Source: Ottelia alismoides (taxonomy: Eukaryota; Streptophyta; Magnoliopsida; Alismatales; Hydrocharitaceae). From it: 64,000 nucleotides of DNA. A model generated the notes under the pieces. It saw only the letters and a list, made by a program, of their open reading frames with translations, searched no databases and had not been told where the DNA came from. Of this stretch, positions 11,433 through 23,016 are shown piece by piece (position 1 is the first letter of the stretch; each line of letters starts with the position of its first letter). The stretch is from assembly GCA_037367405.1 (NCBI GenBank), contig JAZKJV010003276.1, positions 248,001-312,000 of the forward strand. Reading direction: 5' to 3'. A program made the position numbers and the translations under genes.

Positions 11433-12823
11433 TCCCCCCGGACCATTTCCCCCGCGGATCTTGCGTCCGACCCGATATCTCCAAATTTTGCTGACGCGAT
11501 CCGAGCTCCAAATATCCAAACCCCGGGTTCCATTTGATCCCTGCACATCCGATACCCTCACCGGAGCATCTGCCTAGGGATCCGTGCTTCACGGAACCCT
11601 GCCCGATCCCATCTTCTCGGACCTGTGCTGCTATTTAGCTTAACCTCCACCGCACTTTCCCAGCTATCTTTGGCGCTGCTCCTTCGTCCCAGGATCTCCA
11701 TCTCCTTCCCTAGAGTGACAGCTTCACGAGGGAGGTGTCGAAGAGAGGAGAGGACGCTTCCAACCACTGATCCGGTGACTCTTGCCGCCGTGCGCCGTCG
11801 CGAGGTGCACCAGAGCCTCGGGACTCGACGACCCTTCGAGGCTACGACCCAGAGCTCTGCGAGCTTGTCCCCAGTCGAATCCAGCCATCAGGTAGACCCT
11901 ATTCTTTCTAGTTTCCTTTAATTTCAAAGTACGCCCAAATCCATCCTCCGCCGTCGCCGATCAATTCCTATCGCTCCGATCACCAATCCGCTCATCCGAC
12001 CCGACTATCATCTCCGTGAGACCCCTCTTCACCTTCTGCACCCATGCACCCACCTTGGTTCGCCCAGGAACCAAGAACTCAACCTCCACCTCGCCGGAGG
12101 TCACCCATCCGACTCACCCGCGCACCCATTCCACCCCTAACCGGGTCGAGGCAGTTTGCCCTCGACCCAGGAAGCTTCCTATGCTATTTCGCAGGTTAAT
12201 GCGGCCCATCTGAGGGTCGAGACGTTTCAGCCCAGGAGCTTCACTCCTCCCTCATCGCCGGGCCGCTCTGGCGGTCCTTGGCTTCCTCGGAGGGCCCCAG
12301 CAGCTGCGGAAGAGCTAGGTGATCACATTCCACATCCCAGCAGCCAAGGAGGATGTCCCAGGCGTACACGGTGAGCCGGCGAAGTTCGTCGGAGCTTTGT
12401 TCTTCCAAGACCCTCCTCCACCGTCCGTTCAGCCTCGGAGCGCCAGATTCGATCCTCGCCATCTATTTATGGCGCGCCCTCCACCGTCCGATCCTTTTGA
12501 GTCCTGATCGGACCGTCCATCCAGATGCAGGGGAGCCCTCACTTCTCAGCCATCCGATTCACACGTGGCGGCCCCTCGTCCGTTGGATCCAAGCGTCGGT
12601 CTTCGAAGAGACGCCAGCTGCACCTCCACCGTCCAATCTGCCACGTAATGCTTATTCGGCCGTCCGTTTTTAATAAGGGGTAAATATCCCTTAGGCCCTT
12701 CTCTCTTTTGTTTTTATTAGTTAGTCCTGTAAATATTTAATCTAGTTGTTTTTATTTTTGGATATTTGCACTATGGACCTTTATGTTTTCCCTATTTGCA
12801 TTTTCGTCCTTTTTTATGTGGAC

Positions 12824-12841
12824 CACGTGCTTCGACACGTG
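12824..12841. promoter_or_regulatory. Paired G-boxes in LTR X
   Basis: CACGTG-CTTCGA-CACGTG. CACGTG is the plant G-box bound by bZIP and bHLH factors. Element 2's LTR has the same two hexamers with the same 6-nt spacing at 24277-24294. Confidence 0.5.
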
Positions 12842-14020
12842 AGGAGTTGGAAATTTTGCAATATATCCCCTGTGTTTTCTGTGTGTTATTGTTTGAATGT
12901 TTTAAAATAGGAATTACACATATACCCCTCCGTGCCTGAAACACGTGCCCCACGCGTGACTTGCTAGACATTTTGCACGAGGGGCCCTGGGCTTTATTTG
13001 TTTGTTATTGTTTGGCCCCTACAACTTTCTTTCCTTGCATTTAGGTCCCTATGACTGTGAGCCTCTATTTTATTTAAATAAAATAGCAAATTAAATCCAA
13101 ATTTCGAGAAATTTGGAAATGTGGCTCCTGCCATGGTGTAAAAAATTCATTAAAAATTTGGTACAATTTTGAGGCTTTTTGCTATTTTTAAGAATTCAAA
13201 AACTGGTGTTTTTACTTCTGTCTGATTTGGAAAAATCACAAAAAATATAAAAACTATTTTAAAAATTCTGAAAAATTAGGATTTGTGAGTTTTTGTGTGT
13301 TTGATTTTCTATGTAATTTTGGTTATTTTTGGATATATAAAAACCCTAAAAATTAAAAAACCATTAAAAACTCATAAAAATTCTAAAAAATTGTAAAAAA
13401 CTCAAAAAAATTACAAACTCTTTTTATGAATTGTCTTTGTTGTTTATATTTGTCATAAACATTACCTCTAGGCTGTGAAAGATCCATTTGTTATTTTTCA
13501 TGGGTCTTTGAAGTTTGGCTGGACAGATTACTCCTGTTTTTGCTTTTCTTGATTTTTAGAAAATCACATAAAAATTAGAATAATCTGAAAAATTAACCAA
13601 AACACTAAAAAACCTAAAAAAACATAAAAATATTTTTGTTTGAATTTTTGGAGTGCTTTTGAGTGTTTTTATAATTTGTTGATTTGTGCTTGTTTAGCCT
13701 TTTTACCATTTTCCTTTATTAATAAAAATCTAAAAAAATATAAAAACAATTAAAAATCCACCAAAAATATTTGTTTTTGTTTTATTTTATTTCCCGACTA
13801 CTTCGTAGGCCGCAAGGCCAATTCATGCTCCCTGAATCCGACCCTGGGTGCTACACCAGGCTAATCTCATAGCCAGGACCGCTATCTTTGTTTTGATTGA
13901 TTTTATCTCTTTGCTTTGGTGGTTCTATCTAATTTTTCTTGTTGACCGCATCTTGCTATTCGGGTCACAACGACTCTGACTATTTATATTTTATCCCAAT
14001 AGTGAGTTTTTCGGTCAACA

Positions 14021-14106
14021 GAATGGTTTTTAAGTATTTCTCAATAACACATGCATGGAGGGTCGAGGGCGTGAATGAACAACTCAATGATTCATCCTAT
14101 CTCCCC
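14021..14106. other. Junction between LTR X and the 3' end of element 2
   Basis: GAATGG (14021-14026) continues LTR X into a PBS that is then lost. The following roughly 70 bases end ATTCATC just before a C-rich tract, and may be the last remnant of element 2's 3' LTR, whose plus-strand end should read ATTCATCA. The rest of that LTR is missing. The exact junction cannot be fixed by eye. Confidence 0.35.
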
Positions 14107-14240
14107 CTATACTTAGGATAAGATATCCCCAAGTATAGACATGAATTTCAACAAGAGAGGAGACATGTGGTGAGATAAAGAGTGGACAAGTTACATCACT
14201 CATCCCCCTATACTTAGGATGAAGCATATCCTAAGTGTAG
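14107..14240 (-). repeat. Two 3' UTR stem-loops, element 2
   Basis: Hairpins at 14107-14138 (CTATACTTAGGAT paired with ATCCCCAAGTATAG) and 14208-14240 (CTATACTTAGGAT / ATCCTAAGTGTAG), each preceded by a C-run. In the first, both changed pairs are G.U in element-sense RNA but A.C on the other strand. In the second, the single change is the reverse (C.A in sense). Only two of the four hairpins seen in the other families remain. Confidence 0.8.
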
Positions 14241-14322
14241 AAGAAATGATTGAGGAAAACAAAGAATAAGATTGCGAATATACATAAAAGAAGAAAAGAA
14301 GAAAAGAAGAAAATACAAAAAC

Positions 14323-17300
14323 TTAAAGGAAGATTTTTTGAGTGGCATTATCTGAATCTTGCGATGCTACTAAGGTTGTGGATGCTCTTTTAGTGCATAT
14401 CACTTGGATAGAATCGATAACGGCCAGGAAAGTGTCATGCTCAAGGTAAGGCTTCAGTAACTGACCCATGACAACAAATGGTTGTGTGTCAGGAGACAAT
14501 TCTGGTATCATAATGCTTCCGAATGGCCCTGTCCATTTACTCTTTAATTTACCCGGGAATATCTTTAATTTTGCGTTGAATAGCCACACTTTCTATTCAG
14601 TCTCGAAGATCTTTCGTTTAATGTGCCGGTCATGCCAGCATTTAACCTTATCATTGTACATCAATATGTTATCATATGCATAGTCTAGGACTTACATGAG
14701 TCTGTTCAGATCCTCTTTTCTTTTCTGATCACCTTTTTATGACTCCAAATTGCAAATGTTGACTTCTCACAATGATTTATAATTTAACTCAACAGGCAGA
14801 TGACATGATTTTTCGTATACAAGACGGTAGGGCGGCATGCCCATGGGAGACTTGTAAGCGGTTCTGTATGTCCAAAGGACCAAGTCCAAAAATTGAGACC
14901 AATTATTCCTGTCCGGCTTCACAAGCTTCTGCAGGTCTTTATTTCTTTGTTTGATAGTTCATCCATGCCATTGGTCTGGGGATGATAAGGAGATGCGACT
15001 CGATGCTCGATGTCGTACTCCTTCTTCAATTTCTTGACCTATTTGTTAATGAAGTGACTACCCCTGCTTGATATCAGTATCTTCGGAATCCAAACTGTGA
15101 GATAATGTTCTCTTTCAAAAAGCAACAAATTGTATGACTATCTACAGCTCGAGTGGGGATATCTTCAATCCAGTGACTCACATAGTCAATGACAAGAAGG
15201 ATGTGCTCGTATCCCTGACTATTGGGGGAGGGTAACATGAAATCAATGCCCCAGGCATCGAATACATATGCAATCTAAATGAATTTCAGGGGCATTGAAT
15301 ATTTAGCTGTGAGGTTACCTTCCAATCTCTGACAGTCAGTTCAGTGCTTGACGTATGTTGCAGCATCCTTAAATAGTGTAGGCCACCAAAGGCCACAATA
15401 CAATACTTTCGCTATCGTTCTACCTTCAGAGTGGTGTCCACCAGATTCGAGAGAATGACAATGCTTGAGGACACTATGATGCTCCTCCTGAGGGATACGC
15501 CTGCGCCAAATGCAATATGCTCCTTCCCTGAATAATAGAGGATCTTCCCATTGATAGAAATGGATAGTGGACAAGAAATTTTCCTTCTTGATCTTCATCC
15601 AATCTTGTGGAACTACATCGGAGGTGAGGTATTTCACAATATCGGCATACCAAGGGAGTGAATCCACAGCTAGAATTGACTCATCAGGAAAGGTGTCTGT
15701 GATGGGTGCGCTTCTCAGTAGAGGCTCTTGCTGCTCAATTCTGGAGAGGTGATCTACTACCACATTCTGAACCCCAGGTTTGTCTTTGATTTCCAAATCG
15801 AGCTCCTGGAGGAGAATGCCCCATCAGATTAGTCTAGGCTTGGCATCCTTCTTCTGTTGTAAGTATTTGATAACAGAGTGGCCAGTGTAGATGGTGACTT
15901 TTGATCCAAGTAGATAGGATCTGAACTTTTAAGGGCGAATACCACAACCAGCCGATCTTTCTCTGTGACAGTGCAATTTCTCTGAGCTTTGTTTAGTGTT
16001 TTGCTGGCATAGTGAATGGCATAGGGCGCCTTGTCTTTCCTTTGTCCTAGAACAACCCCAATGACAAAGTCTGATGCATTTGTCATGATCTCGAAAAGGA
16101 GAGACCAACCAGGTATCTGTCGGATAGGAGCTTGAGTGATTAGCTCCTTCAACTGATTAAATGAAAGAAGAACTCGTTGATTAACATTAAACTCAATCTC
16201 CTTGCATAATAACTCTGTGAGAGGCTGGACAATGCGGCTAAAGTCTTGAATAATCTCCTGTAGAAACCCACATGCCCCAGGAATGACCTCACATTTTGGA
16301 CAGTATGAGGTGGCTATAAATTGACCATTACATCCACCTTCGTCAGGTCGACCTCCATGCCACGTTTGGAGACGACGTGACCTAGCAAAATCCCTTCCAT
16401 AACCATGAAGTGGCTCTTTTCCCAAGATAGTAGAAGACTGACATCACAACATTTCTAAAGTACTCGGTCCAAGTGCTCTAGGCAGGCATCGAAACTATCA
16501 CCATAGACTGAGAAATCATCCATAAACACCTCGAGGAAACTACTTACCATCTCGAAAAGAACTGGGAGCATGCATCTCTAGAATATCGCATGTGCGTTAC
16601 ACAGTTCAAAGGGCATTCTTCTGAAAGCATAGCTACCGAACAAGCAAGTGAAGGTTATCTTCTCTTGGTCTTTGGGGGCAATTGCTACTTGGTTGTACCC
16701 GGAATACCCATCCATAAAGAAGAAGAACTCCTTGCCGGCCAGTCTTTCCAGCACTTGATCAATGAAAGACATGGGGAAGTGGTCCTTCTTGGTTGCTGCA
16801 TTAAGGCAGTGATAGTCAACACATACACACCAGGATGTCAGTACCTGAGTAGAAATCTCCTCTCCTCTCTCATTTGTAACCACAATGAGCCCATATTTCT
16901 TCGGAACTACATGTAGAAGGCTCACCCATTTTGAATTGGAGACAGGATAAATGAAGCCTACGTCACACCATTTCATGATTTCTTTCATGACGACGTCCCA
17001 CAAATTTGGGTTCAGTCTTCTTTGAAATCTTGAGATGGCTTGGATCTTCTTCTAAATGGATATGGTGTGGGCACAAAGCAGAATTTATCCCACAGAGATC
17101 TGAGACGTGCCAACCAAGTGCCTTGCGGTTCTTTTTCTGGATCTTCAATAAGTAGAGATTCTTGATCGGAGTCAGCCTGTTGCTGATGATGACCAAATAC
17201 ATGTTCTCTGCACCCCCAAGAAAAGTATACTTAATGCCTGCCGGAAGTGGCTTTAGTTCTGGTTCTGATATGGCGTGCTTCTCAGTCACTTCAGAAACTG

Positions 17301-18230
17301 TACTGGTAATCAGATGATCTTTCATGACTTTAAAGGTGCTGCTCACCTCAGTGGCTTTCTGTTCAACTGAAAATGGGCTAAACAGATTTGCAATGAATTC
17401 ATCATATTCGGACTGACGTGAATAATCTGAATCAAAGAGATGCATCATCAAATTAGATTCAGTCTCCCAAGTGCCATTGGAGCTTGTGTCGACTGTGCTT
17501 TCCCAGTCCTCCTCAAAAGAGAGGATTTCTAGGTCCAATTGCCATTCAAAGAGGTTTGTATCTCTGATCTCTGTAATCAAGTCACAATCTGCTTCAGGCA
17601 GTGCTGCATGACTTTCATCAAATACGATCTTTGGCTCACTGACCATGTCTATTGTAACTCTGTGATGGCTCGAGCTGAACGTGATCTTCCCAGACCCATA
17701 GTCAACTACGACCTCTGCAGTTTGCGGGAATGGCCATCCAAGGATAATAGGGATTTGAAGTAATGGTGCATGAGAGTTCATATAAAGGACCAAAAAGCCA
17801 ATAGGAAATTGCATATCCTGCACCTTTACAACAACATCTTCCAATAGACCTCAGGGTCACTTGATGGATCGATCAATGAACTGAAGGATCACGTGTGTCT
17901 GCTTGAGTGGACCCGACATGAATTCTTGCAATAATGATGAGGGCAAGAGGTTGATGGAAGAAGCACTGCCAAGCAAGGTTCTCTTGAAGACTTGGTCGAA
18001 AATCTCGCATCTGATCAAAGGTGCTCATTTGTCTTGCTTCTTTTGAGAGAGATTGCTGATGGCTGCAACTGTGGCCATGGCAAGGACACGCCTATCGACG
18101 TGCTGGGATTTGTTATTACGGGTTGGTTGGCACTTGTTTGTACGTGCCTCCTTTAAGTTCTTCTTCACAGTAAGCATGTATTCCATGGCTTTCATAAATG
18201 GTATCTCAACAGTAAAATTGCTAAGAATAT
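14323..18230 (-). pseudogene. Decayed protease-RT-RNase H-integrase region of element 2
   Basis: Homologous throughout to the intact pol at 29408-36058, but in pieces. Protease near 17840-18020 reads LLGSASSIN, so the catalytic D-S-G is G-S-A (codon at 17968-17970). Downstream are the DFVVLDM-type flap region and linker (16963-17844), RT with an intact EVFMDDFS box near 16500-16540, RT and RNase H (15829-16425, ITNASDFVIGVVLGQ-like), the integrase zinc-finger part (15341-15796, LESGGHHSEGRT and LWWPTLFKDA) and the C-terminal GKLKSKWTGPF segment (14323-14589). Several stops and frame changes separate these. Non-functional. Confidence 0.85.
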
Positions 18231-21080
18231 ACACTACTCCTGGATCTGATCATGCACTTTTTCTTTTTGCAAAATTTTTGGGTTTTCGATTGCATCTGGA
18301 AAAGGAATATTTACAGAGCTGAAATAAAAAGCAAAGGTCTTATTTACAACAAAATTCTTGTCCACAATATTCTGTACATCTGGATTGTAAAAAGGTCTAC
18401 ATGCTGGACATGGAGGTGATGCTGGTGGTGGACAAGCAAAAAGTGTGGTCTCTGCTTCGTCGGCTGGCACTGGATCTGATACTGATGCTGACTCCTCCAT
18501 GGCTGGATCGACTTCACTTTGACGGCAAACATCTTTTTGGTCTTTTTGCTTTTTCTGATTTCTTTGTTCTTTTTGTTGGTGGATATGATGGTGGGTAACA
18601 ACTGGCGTGGCTCCTCATTTTTCTTCTTCCTTACCCGAACCTGTAGCTGGCATGGCTGATGCAGAAGATGATGATTCACCTGTCAAAGCTTTATTCTTCC
18701 CTGTGTTGGTGGCACATGGAGGCAACATCCTGCCACTCCTGAGATTGACATCATTAGAAAAAACAAAATTACGATTATCTGACTCGACATGCATAGAAAG
18801 GGAATCACATTCTACCTGCTCTTTCCTTTTAAAATTATTGGAGTTTTCTTTGACCTGTGCTAGAATAGGAGTTTTAGTGTAAGTCAGGTCGTCGAGCTTC
18901 TTGGTCATCTCTGCTAGACCCTTCATGAGTTGGGCCAAGCAATCTAGGGTGGGGTTCACTGGAATCACCTTAGAAGTCTCAGAGTGTAGACCATGCTGTT
19001 GCTGATGGTTTGGAGGCTGAGACTGGGATACTGATGTTGCTATGGAGGAGGAAGCTTATACCATTGGTATAGAGGATAAGGATACTGCTGCTGTCCAGTT
19101 GCATACTGATGGTACGACTGTGGATGATGGTACTGCGGCTACGAGTATTGCTGAGGTTGTCTCCAGTTTCCTTGGTACTGCAGAGACGGGTGATGTTGGT
19201 ACTGAGGCTGAGGTTGGAAGGACTGAGCAAAATGACCACTCTAAGGTTGGTGGTGAGACTGATTGGTTATTAGATGGCCCTGGTTTTGTCCCGTAGGATT
19301 GGTCAGCTGTGCATCATTACTCCATACACCATTGACTTCTTGGATCAGTGGTTGTGGTGGAAATGTTGGATCTGAAGATGGGAGGTGGTCTGGCTAGTAG
19401 ACCACCATCTATTTCTACGACGAGACCTGCTCGAGTGCCTACACGTAGTACACGTGCTGGATCATGGGCTGTTGCGGACTCGGCTGAGGTTACTGTGGCG
19501 GTGAGGGCCCATCTTTATTCTCAGCAGGAGTCTCAGATGTTGGTGTCGCCGACTGACACGAACCGATGGTGTTCACCAACAGCTCCAACTGCTTGGTGAT
19601 TTGGTCTAGCTTGTCCTAGTTCTGCATCCTTTGTTCAATCACAGCGAGCTTCTCAAGGTCCTATGACAACTTCTCGATTATATTAACCTTTGAGAGATGA
19701 CCCCCAATGATGTTGAGATTGGATCTCTCATCTCTCTTTGCCTCATGGGATGCTGCCATGTGAACTGACTTCTAGAGTACCTGCAAATGTCTCTAATAAG
19801 CGTGTGATGAAGATAGGGCAGCCTCTCCCTCGACCATCTCTTTAAAAATCTACCATCCCACGTATTCATCCTTGTTAAAATGGGATACTCCACATGCATC
19901 GTCCACTAATCTCTATCTCTCGACGTCATTGCCCTGACAAAGTGTTGGACCAGACTGGTCCTTGGTATCATGGTAGGGGCACTTCTCCTGCAGATCTATA
20001 AATTGCTCCCATGCTTCATGGATAGACTCGTGGATGGCCTACAAAAAGTTGCTAATCCTGGTTCGCATCTGGTTGAGCTACCTGAGAGGGTAGAATTTGT
20101 GAAGGAACGCAGATTTGAGTTCCTTCTAGGTCGTCACGACCTTCCCCAAATGATTGACCCAATAGAGGGCCTTACCCTATAAGCTGAAGGAGAATGCAGT
20201 CATCTTCACTACACCCAACGAGATGTTAGGGTAATCGGTCGTCCTACAGTTGTGAGAGAACTGCTGCAGGTGAATGTACGACTCCTCGTTGGTGTTCCTG
20301 TGAAATGAGGGGAGGAGCGCAAGGAACTGGGGTTTGAGCTCGAAGTGAACATGGATCAGTGGAATGCAGATCTGTTATGTCATCTGGCTGTCTCCAAGAT
20401 TATATTTCTCTTTCAATGTAGGTTTAGGGTTCCCATTCCTTGCTCTTTCTTCTTGGTCTGGATCATCACAGGTTATTTCTCCACCACCTCCTCCTCCTGG
20501 TCTGTTCATGACATCGTTCAACATATCCTGAAATGCAGTTTGTGCTAGGGCCTGCTCCGTCAGTTGCTGCTCTATGGCTTGGATGGAAGCTAATAACTGG
20601 TTATTCACCTGATTCTGACCTGGCATCTGTCCCTGCTCTGGTTGGGACAGCTGCGGCCCCTTGCCCTTCCCATGGGATCCATTTCTCGGTCTGAGATTGA
20701 AGAAATGAATTTTGGATTGGGATCCAAGACTGGGGCTAGCTTCTATCTGCAATATGAGAGAATCCCAATCAGACCACTTGAAATTGAATTTCCAACTATC
20801 AAGATGATTATGAGATTAGGGTCAATCCCAGATGGTTGTGAATGAAGAAAAATATGTAGACTGAAATCGAGCTCCATTCGCAACAGGCAGTAGTGAGAAA
20901 AGATTGGTCTCGGTTTATTGGGGATAAAGGGGAGTGTATAGAAAATGAGGAGTCTAGAGATCGGTTTGCAAAGTCCGAACTGGGTCCTCAGGAATCGCCT
21001 CGAATTATTGCCGATGTTGAGTCCATGGAATCAATGTGGGTGTCGGCGGAGTCCCAACTAAACCATCCATGGATCATCAT
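18231..21080 (-). pseudogene. Decayed gag of element 2
   Basis: Sense ATG at 21078-21080 opens MMIHGWFSWDSADTHIDSMD, ending at a stop after GDS; the same N-terminus occurs in element 4 at 59919. The next recognisable part (20375-20752) contains GKGKGPQLSQPEQGQ and IQAIEQQLTEQALAQTAFQD, matching residues of about 85-125 of the intact Gag. The Retrotrans_gag core (about 19700-20340) is broken by stops. The C-terminal part at 18615-18968 (LTYTKTPILAQVKENSNNFKR) precedes the protease linker. A Gly-rich run follows DVMNRP. No zinc knuckle is visible. Confidence 0.78.
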
Positions 21081-22998
21081 TGTGGAGCAAGAGAAGATCG
21101 ATGTAGGAAAAAGATATGGTGGTCTGCGAGGAACAAAAGGAGTGTAAAATGGTAGAAAGGCTCGAAATTAGCAGGGGTCAAAGAGAAGACACATATGATA
21201 AAATTTGCGCAAATGCGCGGGACTTTATCTTTGAACCTTAATCTAGATCCATACAAACACAATACAGACCTGGGTTCACAACCTCACGCCATGTGAAGTC
21301 GTAAGGGATCTGCTATTTATTATCTTTTCAATTTTAGAGATTATTCCAGGCATATCTTATAACAAGTCCTTAGCACACTAACCCTATACGAGAGATAGTA
21401 CTACCAGAAAAGTATCCCGCACTTGTCCTCCTCCTTTGTAACATGTAGTCTGCACTTTTTGAGGTCCTTTAACCCTTCTTATATCCCTACTTAGTCAAAG
21501 AAATAGAGGGAGGAATCCGATAAGCGAAACCACTACTTCAGACCTCACTCATAATAGAATCACTCATGAGCATGCAGGGACCTACTCGGACGCAAACCGA
21601 TGAGACAGACACCCCCGTGAAGGCGTGGACTAAGCTCAGTACTTCGGACTAAGTTGATGTTCCACACAAGGCGGGAACACCACAACTAACAAGTCCCTAA
21701 TCGATCACGTACGATAGAAGTGCCATTACTTCAGAAATCCAGGCGATACACAAGGCAGTTACATACTAGGTTTTTGGCTCTAATCCTTAGTGGGTCATGC
21801 CTCACTCATGGGAGGGGTTTTGGTCCCCTTCTAAGGTACCTGAAAACAATGAGGTCTTTATGAACCCAAGGCAATGATAGTCCATTACAGATTTTAATTA
21901 AGGTCAAAGTTTACTTATCAATCCCCTTGTTTTAATTTTCGAGTTTTCACCTTTTTTGGGTATTTTCAATACAATCGCCTAATGATTTTGTAGACTTTCA
22001 TTTAAGGTCTAGGTGTTCAAAGTCAGAGGGAGATAGCGAAAAAGCTGTGTAAGTCGATTCGATGAGGGAGATCTCACCATTGAATCTAATGATGCATGCA
22101 GAGTTAGAGGACTTACAATGGTTCCCAGCTCTCTCCATGTGGTATGAAAAATAGATTTTTTAAACCTATCTACATGGTGGTGTGCATTCGACAAAATTGC
22201 CCTAAATAGTAGCTGCTATTAAACGTGAAGAACCATATATTGATTATTCAGAAGAGAGACCAAAAGTCGGTCTTCGATGCCACTCGCTGCTTCCCACAGC
22301 GGGTTCCGCCAGTATTGTGTGTGACCTCTCTCGGCACGTGGTCTCACGTCCAAATAATCAACAATTATTTATTTGACTAGATCTAATAATATGAGACTAT
22401 AGGAGCATGCAATTCTTATTAGGTATATGGACCCAATTACCAATACAAGCAACCTACAAGCTAAGGGCTCATGCATACAAAATAAATAAAAATAAGGCTG
22501 GAAACTCAAAACATCGGGAAATAAAATAAAAGAAGGCAATGAAAATACAGGAAAACTACGACGAGGTTCCCAGCTGGACAGGCACCCAGGCATTGGACCT
22601 CGTTATGTAGAGTAGTCTCCAAGTCTTTAGTTATTACAAATAAATGAATAAATCTCTCTCTCTCTCTCACCAATAATTAAATCTAATCTAAATCTATGCT
22701 AAGTAGCTCTCCTTGCCACATTTGCTACCTCTCCAATTGGTCAAAGCCTAAAGAACAATCTCCACCAAGCTTGGCTGCATCGACCTCCTAAGAAGTCATC
22801 CTCATGTAGCAGGCCCTCGCAACAAATTCAACAAGAGGGGTATATTATCATGGACAATCAAATTATCAAATAAATGTATCAAAATGAGTTATGTACAAGT
22901 AATAAATGAACTAATAAATATACATAAAGAAATTAATCAATAATTGAATCAATAAATGAATGTACACAATAGGCTACAAAATAGGCTACACACATTTC
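21081..22998 (-). other. Untranslated leader of element 2
   Basis: About 1.9 kb with no credible gene. Roughly 21080-22430 aligns, on the opposite strand, with 58560-59918 of element 4. Contains TGCATGCA (22093-22100), a strong donor-like sense CATT|GTAAGT (22111-22120), and a hairpin with outer stem ACGAGGT (22561-22567) / ACCTCGT (22597-22603). Confidence 0.6.
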
Positions 22999-23016
22999 TC
23001 CCCAGCAATAGCACCA
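22999..23016 (-). promoter_or_regulatory. Mutated primer-binding site (tRNA-Asp), element 2
   Basis: TCCCCAGCAATAGCACCA differs from the tRNA-Asp 3' end at four positions. All four lie in the three CG dinucleotides of the original (CG to CA, CG to TA, CG to CA), as expected from deamination of methylated cytosine. It lies 2 nt from the LTR. Confidence 0.75.

Larger units (their letters stand above)
10029..14020 (+). mobile_element. LTR X: plus-strand 5' LTR with lost internal region
   Basis: Starts TGATGAATACCC and then reads TTTATTCTTTTATTTTAGC, closely matching the start of the young LTR in sense (TGATGAATCTGC, then TTTATTCATTTATTTTAGC). It ends GGTCAACA at 14020, followed by GAATGG, the same six bases that follow the LTR in element 1 (start of a PBS). 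The PBS then breaks off. Length is 3992 bp including the foldback element at 10838-11229. An A/T-rich first part is followed by a G/C-rich core (about 11400-12660) and an A/T-rich end, the same order as in the other LTRs here. Confidence 0.7.

Noticed and set aside
12016..12673. Pro/Ser-rich plus-strand ORFs at 12.0-12.7 kb as a host gene
   Set aside because: They overlap in several frames within the G/C-rich core of LTR X, with no start context, introns or recognised domain. Only a possible old capture is noted as a finding.
10029..14020. Solo LTR
   Set aside because: The flanking pentamers differ (GTACT and GAATG), and the sequence after the end matches the start of an internal region, so a truncated 5' LTR fits better.
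22999..23016. tRNA-Asp gene fragments
   Set aside because: The 18-nt matches occur only next to LTR ends and in their edges, without the rest of a tRNA. They are primer-binding sites.
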